From: Vibrio tubiashii ATCC 19109
GTDB lineage: Bacteria > Pseudomonadota > Gammaproteobacteria > Enterobacterales > Vibrionaceae
NCBI RefSeq assembly: GCF_000772105.1
Contig: NZ_CP009355.1
Location: 1,364,001-1,428,000 of the forward strand
Direction of reading: 5' to 3'
DNA: 64,000 nt
Both the position numbers and the translations under genes were made by a program. Shown piece after piece: positions 36,447-46,067 of the stretch (positions are counted from its first letter, which is position 1; each line of letters opens with the position of its first letter). Below the pieces are notes generated by a model. That model was not told the origin of the DNA. It was given only the letters and a program-made list of their open reading frames with translations, and searched no databases.

Positions 36447-36995
36447 ATGAATCTTACGGCTAAAACCGTTGTTGTTATTGCAATTGGTGCTGCGTTATAT
36501 GGCATTGGTGGTTTACCAATGTTCGGCATCCCAGTTTTTGCTAACACCACACTTAAACCAGCCATGGCAGTCCTAGCACTTTTTTCTGTCCTTTTTGGGC
36601 CTGTTGTTGGCTTTTTAGTTGGGTTTATTGGTCACTGGGTCACCGACCTTTTCGCAGGATGGGGCGTTTGGCTAACATGGGTACTAGGCTCAGGTATCGT
36701 CGGTCTTGTGCTAGGTTTCTTCCCAACGTTAACCCAAAATCGCCTAGCTGAAGGTCACTTTAATTTAAAAGACTTTTCGCTTTTTGTCGTCCTCGCATTG
36801 TTTGGCAATATCATCGGCTATGGATGCTCGGCCTTCCTCGATACAATTCTTTACGCTGAACCCTTCACCAAAGTGTTCACTCAGCTTTCAATCATCGCCG
36901 CAGGCAACACCGTACTCATTGCCGTAGTGGGTTACTTTATTCTTAAATCTGTTGCGAAACGCAATAAGCAAAGCCGCAATCTGACTGAGGCTTAA
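36447..36995 (+). CDS. ECF transporter substrate-binding (S) component, UPF0397 family
   Basis: A 182-residue integral membrane protein with about five to six helices. It begins [26 protein letters not shown], typical of UPF0397 S components (annotated as putative riboflavin-type). Small-residue-rich helix 1 and the long hydrophobic segments fit an S component that toppled with EcfT to deliver a vitamin. It is followed directly by ATPase and EcfT genes, so this is a dedicated (group I) ECF importer. The substrate is not decided by sequence alone. Confidence 0.85.
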   Translation: MNLTAKTVVVIAIGAALYGIGGLPMFGIPVFANTTLKPAMAVLALFSVLFGPVVGFLVGFIGHWVTDLFAGWGVWLTWVLGSGIVGLVLGFFPTLTQNRLAEGHFNLKDFSLFVVLALFGNIIGYGCSAFLDTILYAEPFTKVFTQLSIIAAGNTVLIAVVGYFILKSVAKRNKQSRNLTEA

Positions 36996-37001
36996 TCATC
37001 A

Positions 37002-38687
37002 ATGACAATTGAATTTTCTGACTTCTCTTTTAGATATGAGTCACTGGATAAACCGACATTAAAACATATCAATCTAAGGATAGAGAAAGGAGAGAAAATC
37101 GTCATTATCGGGCCAAGTGGTAGTGGTAAATCTACCCTTGGTCAATGCTTAAACGGACTGATTCCTCACGCTATCAAAGGCGAAATTTCCGGGAGCTTAA
37201 CTCTAAACAGTCAAAGTATCTCAGAGCTAGACCTACACCATTACACCGAGCAAATTGGCACCGTATTGCAAGATACTGACAGCCAGTTTGTTGGGCTCAG
37301 TGTGGGCGAAGACATAGCCTTTGCCCTGGAAAACCAGCTTGCTTCCAACCTTGAGATGTACCCGCTGGTCCAATCCACTGCCAAAATGGTTGAGCTAGAA
37401 CATATGCTTGACCGCTCACCTCATGATTTGTCTGGTGGTCAAAAACAACGGGTATCTTTAGCGGGCATTCTAGTTGACGATGTGGATACCTTACTGTTTG
37501 ATGAGCCTCTCGCAGCTCTTGACCCTAAAACGGGGTGCAAGACAATCGAGATCATTGATCAACTGCATCAAGAGACCGGCAAAACCATCATCATCATCGA
37601 GCATCGCCTTGAAGATGTGTTGCATCGTCATGTTGACCGAGTGATCTTGATGGAGCAAGGCGAAATCGTCGCCGATATGTCACCAAACGAAATCCTCTCG
37701 TCTTCTCTATTAAACAGTCATGGCATTCGAGAGCCTTTGTATTTATCTGCGCTGAAAGCAGCTCAATGCCCAGTAGATGCAAACCATTGTGCCTCCCTGA
37801 GCACGATGCCCGTCGAATCGTACAAACCCTTATTTGCTCAGTGGCAAGCTCACCCTATCAACACAAGTTTGAGCAGCGACACTCTGTTGTCCATTCAGGG
37901 ATTAACCTATTCTTACGACGGTGAAAAAAATGCGCTTGAAGATGTCTCATTTGACATCAAGCAAGGTGAGTTCGTTTCTATTTTAGGTAAGAATGGCTCA
38001 GGTAAGTCAACCATTACTAAACTCATCATGGGCGTACTGAGTCCAGACTCAGGCTCTATCTCTTTTCAAGGCCAAGACATTGCCACTTTATCCATTTTCG
38101 AACGCAGTCAGAAGATGGGTGTCGTGATGCAAAACCCGAATCATATGATCTCTCATCATATGATTTTTGACGAAGTGGCATTTGGCCTGCGTAACCAAGG
38201 CTTAACAGAGCAAGAAATCGAAAAGAAAGTTCTTGATACTCTAGAGTTATGTGGTCTCAGTAAGTACAGAAACTGGCCAATCGAGGCTCTCAGCTACGGA
38301 CAGAAAAAGCGAGTTACGATTGCTTCAATTCTCGCGTTAGAACCACAATTACTGATACTGGATGAGCCAACGGCGGGTCAAGATTACCGAAACTACACCT
38401 CGATGTTGGATTTCATCGGCAAGCTCAACCAAAAATTGGGTATTACTGTCATCATCATTTCTCATGATATGCATTTAGTACTGGAGTATACCCACCGTTC
38501 GATTGTCATTTCAGACAGCAAGCTCGTGGCGGATGCTCCAATGACCGATGTGTTTACCCAACCAGAGCTATTGGATAAGGCTAACCTGACTACCACCAGC
38601 CTTTACGATTTGGCCGAAAGTTTAGAGGTGGAAAACAAAAACGCCTTTATGCAGTACTTTATCCAACAAGAGAAGAATGTCGCATGA
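37002..38687 (+). CDS. ECF transporter ATPase, fused double ABC (EcfA1-EcfA2)
   Basis: A 561-residue protein with two complete ABC domains. Domain 1 has Walker A IIGPSGSGKSTLG (residues ~35-47), signature LSGGQKQRVSLAG and Walker B TLLFDEPLAALDP. Domain 2 (from ~295) has ILGKNGSGKSTIT, signature LSYGQKKRVTIAS and LLILDEPTAGQD. The fusion replaces the EcfA/EcfA' heterodimer. The signature of domain 2 has Tyr in place of a Gly. It starts 6 bp after the S gene and overlaps ecfT by 4 bp, so translation is coupled. Confidence 0.93.
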   Translation: MTIEFSDFSFRYESLDKPTLKHINLRIEKGEKIVIIGPSGSGKSTLGQCLNGLIPHAIKGEISGSLTLNSQSISELDLHHYTEQIGTVLQDTDSQFVGLSVGEDIAFALENQLASNLEMYPLVQSTAKMVELEHMLDRSPHDLSGGQKQRVSLAGILVDDVDTLLFDEPLAALDPKTGCKTIEIIDQLHQETGKTIIIIEHRLEDVLHRHVDRVILMEQGEIVADMSPNEILSSSLLNSHGIREPLYLSALKAAQCPVDANHCASLSTMPVESYKPLFAQWQAHPINTSLSSDTLLSIQGLTYSYDGEKNALEDVSFDIKQGEFVSILGKNGSGKSTITKLIMGVLSPDSGSISFQGQDIATLSIFERSQKMGVVMQNPNHMISHHMIFDEVAFGLRNQGLTEQEIEKKVLDTLELCGLSKYRNWPIEALSYGQKKRVTIASILALEPQLLILDEPTAGQDYRNYTSMLDFIGKLNQKLGITVIIISHDMHLVLEYTHRSIVISDSKLVADAPMTDVFTQPELLDKANLTTTSLYDLAESLEVENKNAFMQYFIQQEKNVA

Positions 38688-39523
38688 ATGCCTCTAAAAT
38701 GAAGTTTGGCATTAGCTATGTCGATACCAAGTCTCCGCTGCACGCATTAAACGGAATTACCAAGTTTGCTTTATTCATGGCTTGGGTTACGGTTGTTCTT
38801 ACTACCTTTGATCTACGCATGATCAGTGTGTTGATTTTAGCTGGTCTTTATCTGCTTAAACTCACTCAAGTGCCTTTTAAGGTATATAAACCTTTATTGA
38901 TCGGAACGGCGAGTGTTCTACTCCTTAACGCCCTGTTTATGTTTTTGCTTGCCCCGCAACAAGGATCAGAGTTCATCGGCAGCCATAACGTTCTGCTCGC
39001 CCTACCCGGTGATTACTCGCTTACCCAAGAGACGTTGTTTTATTTAGTCACAGTAACACTCAAGTACTTCAGTATGTTCCCGATTGCTTTGGTGTTTGTT
39101 TTTACTACCCATCCAACCGAGTTTGCTGCCAGCTTAAACAGAATTGGTGTGCCATATAAGATTGCTTATGCGGTGAGTTTGACCCTGCGATACTTACCAG
39201 AAGTGAAAAATGATTTCGTCAACATCATGCATGCTCAGCAGGCTCGCGGACTCGATATCTCTAAAAGCACGCCTCTTTTCCAACGTATGCAGAATGTCGC
39301 AAAAATCCTCGGACCGTTGATTTTTTCAAGCCTTGATCGCGCCGACCAGATTTCGAATGCAATGACGTTACGAGGGTTTGGTCAACATAAAGCGCGTAGC
39401 TGGTATAGCGCTAGACCCCTGCAAAGCTCAGACAAGCTATGTCTAGTCGCAGTGGTGTTGATCGTCTTACTCGCAATCGTGAAACGCTATTTGGAAACAG
39501 AGCTTTTTTGGTATCCATTCTAA
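38684..39523 (+). CDS. ECF transporter transmembrane component EcfT
   Basis: A 279-residue EcfT with five to six membrane segments and two coupling helices carrying the ARG motif (HAQQARGLDI and MTLRGFG) that sit on the ATPases. N-terminal KSPLHALNGITKFALFM is typical. It overlaps the ATPase gene (ATGA) and completes S-A-T. A terminator follows 11 bp later. Confidence 0.93.
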   Translation: MNASKMKFGISYVDTKSPLHALNGITKFALFMAWVTVVLTTFDLRMISVLILAGLYLLKLTQVPFKVYKPLLIGTASVLLLNALFMFLLAPQQGSEFIGSHNVLLALPGDYSLTQETLFYLVTVTLKYFSMFPIALVFVFTTHPTEFAASLNRIGVPYKIAYAVSLTLRYLPEVKNDFVNIMHAQQARGLDISKSTPLFQRMQNVAKILGPLIFSSLDRADQISNAMTLRGFGQHKARSWYSARPLQSSDKLCLVAVVLIVLLAIVKRYLETELFWYPF

Positions 39524-39533
39524 GAACAGTAAC

Positions 39534-39564
39534 AAAGCCTAGGGTCCGCTCTAGGCTTTTGTTT
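39534..39564. terminator. Bidirectional terminator between ecfT and the GlpM-like gene
   Basis: Arms AAAGCCTAG (39534-39542) and CTAGGCTTT (39551-39559) followed by TTTTGTTT. On the other strand the T-tract is shorter (TTTGTT). Confidence 0.75.
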
Positions 39565-39910
39565 AACTCAGAGCTAATGCTTTGGTCCAAATAAGCAGCA
39601 ATACCATCGAAGAGGTCAGCCACACCGCTGTCGCCATCGATAAGGTTTGCACGAGTGAAAAAGTATAGCTGAAATAATAAACCGCGAGTAAATAACTAGC
39701 GTACGGCAGTAGCGAATAGAGCCCAAACAGAACAGTAACACGCAAGTCCTCCATGCTTCGCTCACTTCCCACCATATAGTGTGCAATCAATGCAAAGGTA
39801 GGAAATAGCGGTACTAATCCCGCAATATAGAAACTCTTCGACTTAGACAGCAATGCGATCATCATCACCGCAGCGGCGCCGAGCAAACACTTTAGAAATA
39901 GCGTTATCAT
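39563..39910 (-). CDS. GlpM-family inner-membrane protein
   Basis: A 115-residue protein with four predicted membrane helices. The central FYIAGLVPLFPTFALIAHYMVG matches the GlpM family almost exactly. Function of the family is poorly known. The ATG at 39910 (AGGGG ~5 bases upstream) is chosen over a GTG at 39916. It follows the next gene by 8 bp, probably one transcript. Confidence 0.82.
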   Translation of the reverse strand: MITLFLKCLLGAAAVMMIALLSKSKSFYIAGLVPLFPTFALIAHYMVGSERSMEDLRVTVLFGLYSLLPYASYLLAVYYFSYTFSLVQTLSMATAVWLTSSMVLLLIWTKALALS

Positions 39911-39918
39911 GTCCACCC

Positions 39919-40275
39919 CTAGGCCAGATTCAGAAACAATTCATCGTCCGTCATGTATTTATGTTTAGTGCCTAAGTTTCTTAGGTGCATAAACATAAAG
40001 TCAGGAAAGCCAGGGGCAAGCAGGTCATTGGGTTGCCAAACAACGCCACCAACGAAGACATATCGACCTTGCTTCTCATCACTGTGTAGCGCGTTGTTAA
40101 TTTCGGTAGAAAGCTCAGGACGAACACCTTCAATCACGCAGACAATCTGCCCGCGAGCGACACCAATAACACGCTTCACTAAATTGGCTTTCATCCCACA
40201 CTTCCATGCTTGTCGCGTGGCCATTTCAAACCCGTGCTTTCGAATACCTTTGTGGACATTAACGATCAAGTTCAT
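39919..40275 (-). CDS. Protein of unknown function in an operon with the GlpM-like gene
   Basis: A 118-residue basic soluble protein, no signal peptide. No domain is recognised. Notable segments are RGQIVCVIEGVRPELSTEI and RYVFVGGVVWQPNDLLAPGFPDF, which look like a beta-rich small domain. It lacks a clear SD. Two bases overlap nothing downstream, so it is likely translated with the GlpM-like gene. Confidence 0.6.
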   Translation of the reverse strand: MNLIVNVHKGIRKHGFEMATRQAWKCGMKANLVKRVIGVARGQIVCVIEGVRPELSTEINNALHSDEKQGRYVFVGGVVWQPNDLLAPGFPDFMFMHLRNLGTKHKYMTDDELFLNLA

Positions 40276-40482
40276 AACGTGATGTGCTTATGCTAGGTAA
40301 ATAAGTTCTAGATTAGTAGTACTGCATTACGATGACGATGCCCTAGATTGGACGCTTTCTCATCAGATGAAAAAACATCGCAACATAAGATCCTAGCCAT
40401 TTCCGGAAATCTAATCCTTTCTACTATTGCCTATTGAATCAGTTTGCTTCACATTGGCGTAACAAATAAGAAGGGAATAATA

Positions 40483-41379
40483 ATGAGTACAGCAAGCTTT
40501 CTTCGCTTAATCTGCCTAGCCGCTATATGGGGTGGCTCGTTTCTATTTATGCGCATCGCCGCCAATACCTTCGGTCCTGCTTTCTTGATTGAATTAAGGG
40601 TAGGATTCGCTGCAATCAGTTTGCTGCTAGTCTCGTTGTATTTGAGACGTAAATTAGCGTTTCGCACTCATTTCAAACATTTTATGATCATTGGCCTGTT
40701 TAACACCGCGCTACCCTTCTTGCTATTTGCCTATGCGGCGCAGACGCTCAACGCCTCGACGTTGTCAGTGTTGAACTCAACTGCTGTAATATGGGGAGCC
40801 GTCATCGGTATCTTTTGGCATAAAACAGTCGTGACGCCTAAAACAAGTCTTGGAATGCTAATTGGGGTTGTAGGTGTCGTTACTTTAGTCGGAGTGGATG
40901 CAATCAATATCGGCCTAGATTCAGTCTACCCAATTCTCGCCAGTATCATGGCAACATTTAGCTATGGTATAGCGACAAACTACACTAAAACTGCGCCCAA
41001 AATTGCGGCATTTGATAACGCGCATGGCAATATGTGGGCTGCGGTTTTGATCATTCTACCGTTGCTACCTTTACTCCCAATGCGGAGTGACCCAAGCCAA
41101 GATGAGATGCTAGCTGTCTTTACTCTTGGCGTGGTTTGTACCGGTGCAGCTTATTTACTCTATTTCAGGCTAGTTGCCGACGAAGGTGCCGCCTCTGCTC
41201 TGTCTGTCACCTTCTTAATCCCTGTATTTGGTATTTTGTGGGGAACACTGATCTTAGATGAACCGATAGGCTGGAACACTATCGTTGGCACCACTTTGGT
41301 GCTAAGTGGCACCATGATGGTGACAGGGTTCTCACCTCGACAGATGTTTCAACGTCCGAAAGCGGTTGAACAGAGTTAG
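40483..41379 (+). CDS. DMT-superfamily (EamA) exporter
   Basis: A 298-residue permease with ten membrane helices in two EamA halves (ICLAAIWGGSFLFMRIAANTFGP...; SVYPILASIMATFSYGIATNYTKTAP...). The second half ends VFGILWGTLILDEPIGWNTIVGTTLVLSGTMMV, a typical EamA closing helix pair. Substrate (amino acids or metabolites) is unknown. ATG 40483 has AAGGGA ~7 bases upstream; an upstream in-frame extension to 40444 lacks support. Confidence 0.88.
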   Translation: MSTASFLRLICLAAIWGGSFLFMRIAANTFGPAFLIELRVGFAAISLLLVSLYLRRKLAFRTHFKHFMIIGLFNTALPFLLFAYAAQTLNASTLSVLNSTAVIWGAVIGIFWHKTVVTPKTSLGMLIGVVGVVTLVGVDAINIGLDSVYPILASIMATFSYGIATNYTKTAPKIAAFDNAHGNMWAAVLIILPLLPLLPMRSDPSQDEMLAVFTLGVVCTGAAYLLYFRLVADEGAASALSVTFLIPVFGILWGTLILDEPIGWNTIVGTTLVLSGTMMVTGFSPRQMFQRPKAVEQS

Positions 41380-41397
41380 GGGCTCTTGCTCCTAACT
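41374..41397. terminator. Hairpin between the DMT exporter and GNAT genes
   Basis: AGTTAGG (41374-41380) pairs with CCTAACT (41391-41397); it overlaps the exporter stop codon and sits between convergent genes. No T-run, so weak. Confidence 0.4.
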
Positions 41398-41853
41398 ATA
41401 TAGTTCTAAAGTCATAAATTGACTGTTTGGATCTAGCGTGTAGTCACCAAATGGCTTGCAATAGTGAAAACCGTGCTTCGCATAGAGTGCTCTTGCGGGA
41501 GCAAAAAATCCCATTGAGCCCGTTTCCAGACTGACTCTAGTAAAGCCCTCTTGCCGTGCAAAGTCCAATGCATGCTGTAGCAAAAATGAGGCGACACCCT
41601 GATTTCTCGCCGCACTCGAAGTCCGCATGGACTTGATTTCAGCATGATTAGCGTCCAAACGTTTAATCGCGGCGCAGCCCATAAGTTTATCGGCTTTCCA
41701 TCCACTCCAAAATGTTACGCTCTCATCTTGTAGCGAGCTCACATCCAACGCATGCACACTTTCAGGAGGAGATGTCGCATTCATATCGGCAAGGTGCTCT
41801 TCTAGCAACTCAAGAATTGCTGGGTGGTCTAACTGACCGGTTTTTATTTCCAT
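41392..41853 (-). CDS. GNAT-family N-acetyltransferase
   Basis: A 153-residue acetyl-CoA-dependent N-acetyltransferase. The core is present: MRTSSAARNQGVASFLLQHAL is motif A (R-x-x-G-x-A type pyrophosphate loop), followed by RVSLETGSMGFFAPARALYAKHGFHYCKPFGDY (motif B). Closest in look to the small YhbS/PanZ-like GNATs; substrate unknown. ATG 41853 with GGAG upstream is preferred to the start at 41871. Confidence 0.85.
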   Translation of the reverse strand: MEIKTGQLDHPAILELLEEHLADMNATSPPESVHALDVSSLQDESVTFWSGWKADKLMGCAAIKRLDANHAEIKSMRTSSAARNQGVASFLLQHALDFARQEGFTRVSLETGSMGFFAPARALYAKHGFHYCKPFGDYTLDPNSQFMTLELYS

Positions 41854-42137
41854 GATTACTCCACTCATCATCGTTGCTAATCGCTACAGCAAGAATCAAG
41901 CCGACATAAAAACACTCTCGAAACTCGACTCACTCATCAGTGAGTCCATTGTTTGACTGGGATAATCACCCAGTGAATATCGATCATTGTCACATAAATA
42001 GAATAAACACAAATTATGATTACAAATTAGTGCGACAAGCAACTCATAATTCTTCACCTCAGACCGATAAATTTATAAACATATTTTTACAAAATGACAG
42101 ATAAGCCATTTGGTATTGACGGTGTAGGAATCCTGAT

Positions 42138-43571
42138 ATGAAAGAAGTTGAATTTCGAACGATAGACCGCTTGTTTATCAAGATGTCCATCAATGACAAG
42201 ATGTGGGTAATATTTGCCTTGTTCCTAATTGCAGTAGCAGCGATTGCGGGTGGCAGATATTACCAAGAGACAAATGCATTAGAGCAGCAAACAATTCAGG
42301 CGGCAGAGCACCAACTTAAAGGGATATTAAGCGTTGGCTCTCCAGAGAGTATTTTGCAACTGCCAAACGTCTCAGCGACGAGTTCGGTAAACAAACCTCA
42401 ATACAATGATGGTATCGCAACAGTGACCGCGCAGGCTCCAAGCGGTCAAGCCTATCAACTTGTGCTCAACAACAAGAGCCTAGTACAAGCAGCGAAGTCA
42501 CAAGCACTAACCAGTTTTGCATTAAGCTTCCTTTGGGTGATTCCGTTTGCCATTTTCTGTTATTGGGTGGCCACTTTCCTCGGTGGTGCGCTTTGGGTGC
42601 TATACACGACAACGCAACGTATTGGTGAAGGGGATTTAACCTCACGCTTAGGTTTCCATCCTGGGCGAGACGAATTCGGTACGATAGGCTGCGCGCTGGA
42701 TAAAGCGATGGATACTCTGACCGAACTGGTTGTTACTGTGAAAGAGAATGCGACGACCTTAAGTGAGACTTCATCCTCTTTTGAACAAGAGATGAAACTA
42801 AGTGAAACCCAAATTAGCCAGCAATACGCGTCATTAGATTCTGTTGCCACGGCGATGGAAGAGATGACGGCTTCCGCTAAAGAGGTGTCTAACATTTCTC
42901 AGCAAGCCACTTCGCAAACAGAGAATGATGCCCAGCATATCGAACAGAGTCACACTCGTGTTCAGTCAGCGATCAGCGAAATCTCTCGACTCTCCGATTA
43001 CATTGGTAAAGCTTCTGAGTCAGTGGCAAGCCTGACGGAAAATACCACACAGATTAATGAAGTAATTACCACCATTAACGCGATTTCTGAGCAGACCAAC
43101 CTTCTAGCACTTAATGCAGCAATTGAAGCAGCACGTGCGGGTGAACAAGGTCGCGGGTTTGCGGTTGTAGCCGACGAAGTTCGCACCTTAGCAAGCCGTA
43201 CCCAATCTGCTACGGTTGAAATTCAATCCATGATTGAAAAGCTGCAATCTGAGACTCACAGTATTGCGTCTATTACGGAACAGACTGTTAGCCAAGCGCA
43301 AACGAGCAGTGACTTAGTCGCGGATATCGGCAATGACGTACAGTCTATTTCTGAATCGGCGCGCTCTCTGATGGATATGAGCATTCAGATCTCAACCTCG
43401 GCGGAAGAACAAAGCGCTGTAGCAAACGATATTGCGACAGAGCTGAGTGATATTCGCACACAATCCAATACCATCCGCAATGTGGCTGAGCAATCCTCTG
43501 CTGGTGTCGCTAACCTAACGCAGGCTTCGGTTTCGCTTGCAGACATATTGAAAAGCTATCGAACTCAATAA
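42138..43571 (+). CDS. Methyl-accepting chemotaxis protein
   Basis: A 477-residue chemoreceptor with TM1 at residues ~22-42 and a short periplasmic domain of about 85 residues. TM2 lies at ~125-155, followed by HAMP ([26 protein letters not shown]). The signalling domain has the hairpin tip [32 protein letters not shown], which binds CheA/CheW. No C-terminal CheR/CheB-binding pentapeptide is seen (ends LKSYRTQ). The small sensor domain does not look like a known dCache or 4HB, so the ligand is unknown. Single gene with terminator. Confidence 0.95.
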   Translation: MKEVEFRTIDRLFIKMSINDKMWVIFALFLIAVAAIAGGRYYQETNALEQQTIQAAEHQLKGILSVGSPESILQLPNVSATSSVNKPQYNDGIATVTAQAPSGQAYQLVLNNKSLVQAAKSQALTSFALSFLWVIPFAIFCYWVATFLGGALWVLYTTTQRIGEGDLTSRLGFHPGRDEFGTIGCALDKAMDTLTELVVTVKENATTLSETSSSFEQEMKLSETQISQQYASLDSVATAMEEMTASAKEVSNISQQATSQTENDAQHIEQSHTRVQSAISEISRLSDYIGKASESVASLTENTTQINEVITTINAISEQTNLLALNAAIEAARAGEQGRGFAVVADEVRTLASRTQSATVEIQSMIEKLQSETHSIASITEQTVSQAQTSSDLVADIGNDVQSISESARSLMDMSIQISTSAEEQSAVANDIATELSDIRTQSNTIRNVAEQSSAGVANLTQASVSLADILKSYRTQ

Positions 43572-43585
43572 CTGGTGCTTTACCT

Positions 43586-43616
43586 AAATAAAGGGCTTCA
43601 ATGCCCTTTATTTTTG
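43586..43616 (+). terminator. Terminator of the chemoreceptor gene
   Basis: Arms AAATAAAGGGC (43586-43596) and GCCCTTTATTT (43603-43613) followed by T-rich sequence. Confidence 0.85.
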
Positions 43617-43694
43617 CCTCAATAAAACTCTCAGCTAACTTCGACTCCCTTACCTATACTTAACTTAACTTTTTGGTGGGATAAGGACGGCGAA

Positions 43695-44030
43695 ATGAGC
43701 ACTTTATTACTGTATGTGCTGCTGTTGACCAACCCAAGCTCAGCGCAACACTCTTCATCACTTCCTCTAAAATGTAAGCTACTGCATACCGAAGACTCGT
43801 TTTGGTTCTATAAAGAGCAACTCGTCTACGAAAGCGAACAATTTATCTTGTTGCAAAACTTCAAAGGTAGAACCGTCACTCAGGTGGATATGAAAACAGG
43901 CGAACTCATACGGACAACCTACATCGGAGAGCCGTACGACCCTAAATACCAGATTTTGCTAGGAAAGTGCCTCGATGTCAGTCATACCCTAAAAATGTGG
44001 CGACTTGATGATGTGCCGTATGAGAACTAG
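43695..44030 (+). CDS. Small exported protein of unknown function
   Basis: A 111-residue protein with a short signal peptide (MSTLLLYVLLLTNPSSAQ). The mature part is mostly beta (FWFYKEQLVYESEQFILLQN), containing a Cys pair (KCKLLH near the N terminus, LGKCLD near the end) that could form one disulfide. No domain recognised. AAGGA ~8 bases before ATG. Its last codon sits in the first unit of an 8-bp tandem repeat. Confidence 0.65.
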   Translation: MSTLLLYVLLLTNPSSAQHSSSLPLKCKLLHTEDSFWFYKEQLVYESEQFILLQNFKGRTVTQVDMKTGELIRTTYIGEPYDPKYQILLGKCLDVSHTLKMWRLDDVPYEN

Positions 44031-44077
44031 AGAACTGGAGAACTGGAGAACTGGAGAACTGGAGAACTGGAGAACTG
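44022..44077 (+). repeat. Tandem array of 8-bp units GAGAACTG
   Basis: Seven head-to-tail 8-bp units at 44022-44077; the first reads GAGAACTA and contains the stop codon of the preceding gene (TAG 44028-44030). A further GAGA follows. Units of 8 bp are prone to slippage. Confidence 0.9.
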
Positions 44078-44214
44078 GAGATTTGCATCATTTGACTTAA
44101 ATGAGTCAAGTATATTTGATGTGAAATCTTTTCTGATCACAATTTGATAACATCAATAACACTTTATCCTCTGTTCGATTTAGACTATTTGCTCGACATC
44201 AATGGAGAATGAAC

Positions 44215-44643
44215 ATGGAAGAGCTACTCGCCGACTACCCTATCGTCACTGAAGTACCTGTTGCATGGGGTGAAATGGATGCCCTTCAACACGTCAATAA
44301 CGCGGTTTATTTTCGCTACTTCGAAACAGCACGTCTGGACTATTTCAAAAAAATCGAACTGCTGGTCGATCTCAAAACGCATCATATTGGCCCTGTACTA
44401 GGGCACACCGATTGTCGCTATAAAATACCTGTGACTTACCCTGATACCTTACTGATTGGCTCTAGAGTATCAGAGCTAAAGGATGACCGCTTTACGATGG
44501 AATACCTTGTCGTCAGCAAAAAGGTCGGCAAAGTAACCACCGTTGGAACCGCCACTTGCGTTATGTTTGATTTTAAGAACCAAACCAAAGCGACGATTCC
44601 AGAGCACATCAAGCAAGCGATTGTTGCCACGGAAGAGAAATAA
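44215..44643 (+). CDS. Acyl-CoA thioesterase, YbgC/4-hydroxybenzoyl-CoA type
   Basis: A 142-residue hotdog enzyme with VAWGEMDALQHVNNAVYFRYFETARLDYF (residues ~18-46). The DALQHVNNAVY block carries the catalytic Asp and the helix start of the 4HBT group. Cytoplasmic acyl-CoA hydrolase of unknown chain preference. ATG 44215 has GGAG 7 bases upstream; the ATG at 44209 is too close to it. It is distinct from the YciA-like gene at 343. Confidence 0.88.
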   Translation: MEELLADYPIVTEVPVAWGEMDALQHVNNAVYFRYFETARLDYFKKIELLVDLKTHHIGPVLGHTDCRYKIPVTYPDTLLIGSRVSELKDDRFTMEYLVVSKKVGKVTTVGTATCVMFDFKNQTKATIPEHIKQAIVATEEK

Positions 44644-44745
44644 CACTGAATTCTGGGGGTCGTTTATCTTGGCAAATCAGTGTCACTCAAGGATCGAGTT
44701 GTTATATACTGCGCTCCATTGTCAGTTAATCACCCAATTTTCTCC

Positions 44746-45450
44746 ATGAACAAAAGTTTACTTACCAACATCATCGCGCTCGCACTCCTAGCCGGAGGCC
44801 ATCAGGCGGATAATCAAGTCGCTTTTTATGCCGGTTTATTCGCTTTCTCAGGCGCTATCACCAACTGGTTAGCCATTCATATGTTGTTCGAGAAAGTGCC
44901 CGGCTTGTATGGCTCCGGTGTGATTCCAGCTCGTTTCGAAGAGTTTAAAGCGGCGATTAAGAACCTGATGATGGAACAGTTTTTCACTCAAGAAAACATC
45001 GATAAGTTTTTGAGCAAAGAAATGGCTGGAGGTAAGTCACTTAACCTTGAGCCAGTGATCGAGAAGATCGACTTTAACCCGACATTCGACTCACTAGTTG
45101 ACGTCATTGCGAACTCTCAGTTCGGCGGTATGTTGGCGATGTTTGGCGGTACAGAAGCCCTTCAGCCAATGAAGCAGCCGTTTGTCGATAAGATGAAAGA
45201 AGCTATTGTTGATATGAGCCAAAGTGACACCATCAAAGAGGCTTTAAAAGAGCAGTTTGAAGCGCCTGCAATGATGGATGAAATACGAACCAACGTGGAA
45301 AACATTATCGATCAACGCCTAAGCGAGTTAACGCCTAAACTCGTCAAAGAAATGGTGCAAAAGATGATTAAAGAGCACTTAGGCTGGCTGGTTGTCTGGG
45401 GCGGTGTCTTTGGTGGACTGATTGGTGTGGCGTCATCATTTGTCGCGTAA
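44746..45450 (+). CDS. DUF445-family membrane protein
   Basis: A 234-residue protein with an N-terminal helix pair (residues ~4-45, IIALALLAGGHQ...FAFSGAITNWLAIHMLFEKVPG) typical of DUF445. An amphipathic helical middle and a C-terminal membrane helix (WLVVWGGVFGGLIGVASSFV) follow. The GLYGSGVIPARFEEFK segment is the family signature. Function unknown. The start at 44746 (MNKSLL) is preferred; no good SD is visible. Confidence 0.85.
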   Translation: MNKSLLTNIIALALLAGGHQADNQVAFYAGLFAFSGAITNWLAIHMLFEKVPGLYGSGVIPARFEEFKAAIKNLMMEQFFTQENIDKFLSKEMAGGKSLNLEPVIEKIDFNPTFDSLVDVIANSQFGGMLAMFGGTEALQPMKQPFVDKMKEAIVDMSQSDTIKEALKEQFEAPAMMDEIRTNVENIIDQRLSELTPKLVKEMVQKMIKEHLGWLVVWGGVFGGLIGVASSFVA

Positions 45451-45468
45451 AACACAGTTAGATTCAAT

Positions 45469-45492
45469 AAGGGAAGCGTCGCTTCCCTTTTT
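45469..45492. terminator. Bidirectional terminator between the DUF445 and AsnC genes
   Basis: Arms AAGGGAAGC (45469-45477) and GCTTCCCTT (45481-45489) followed by T-run; convergent genes end on both sides. Confidence 0.85.
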
Positions 45493-45968
45493 TATAGTTT
45501 GGAAATCAGGTCAGCATTAACCCCAAAGCTGGTCTTATGCTCTTCAATCACCACTTCACTTCGGGTTTGGATCACACCAGGTAAAGTGCCAAGTTTCGTC
45601 GACATAAAGTTTTGATAAGCCTTCATATCTTTAACTCTCACCTTAATCATGGTGTCAAAGTCCCCAGATAGAGAGTAACACTCCTCAATCTCAGGCATAT
45701 CGGCAACAGCTTGAGCGAATTTTTCAAATATAGAGAAGCTCGTTTGATCCAGTCTGATATGAATAAAAACCTGAACGTCCAAACCCAGTTTTTCAGGGTT
45801 TAATTCGGCGTGATAGCCGGTGATATAACCTTCTTTTTCTAAACGTTTTACACGGTCGGAGCAGGGAGAAGTAGTGAGGTTTACTTGCTTAGCAAGTTCA
45901 ACAATAGGTAGCCGACCTTTGAGGTTCAAGGCGCGAAGAATTTCTCGGTCGATTCGATCTAAATCCAT
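45492..45968 (-). CDS. Lrp/AsnC-family transcriptional regulator
   Basis: A 158-residue feast/famine regulator: N-terminal HTH (DREILRALNLKGRLPIVELAKQVNLTTSPCSDRVKRLEKEGYI, residues 6-49) and the RAM/AsnC ligand-binding beta-alpha domain (VFIHIRLDQTSFSIFEKFAQAV...CYSLSGDFDTMIKVRV). Effector is probably an amino acid; with put genes 0.5 kb further and the gene close, proline or another amino acid is plausible but unproven. Very like the Lrp/BkdR/PutR-type group. Confidence 0.92.
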   Translation of the reverse strand: MDLDRIDREILRALNLKGRLPIVELAKQVNLTTSPCSDRVKRLEKEGYITGYHAELNPEKLGLDVQVFIHIRLDQTSFSIFEKFAQAVADMPEIEECYSLSGDFDTMIKVRVKDMKAYQNFMSTKLGTLPGVIQTRSEVVIEEHKTSFGVNADLISKL

Positions 45969-46067
45969 TTATCGCTCATAGTAAGTGACAACAACGTACA
46001 GCTATTTTAAGCCAAAAGCGTTACGGCACTGATACCTAGGTGAAGTTGGGATAAAGTTTTTGTGAAG

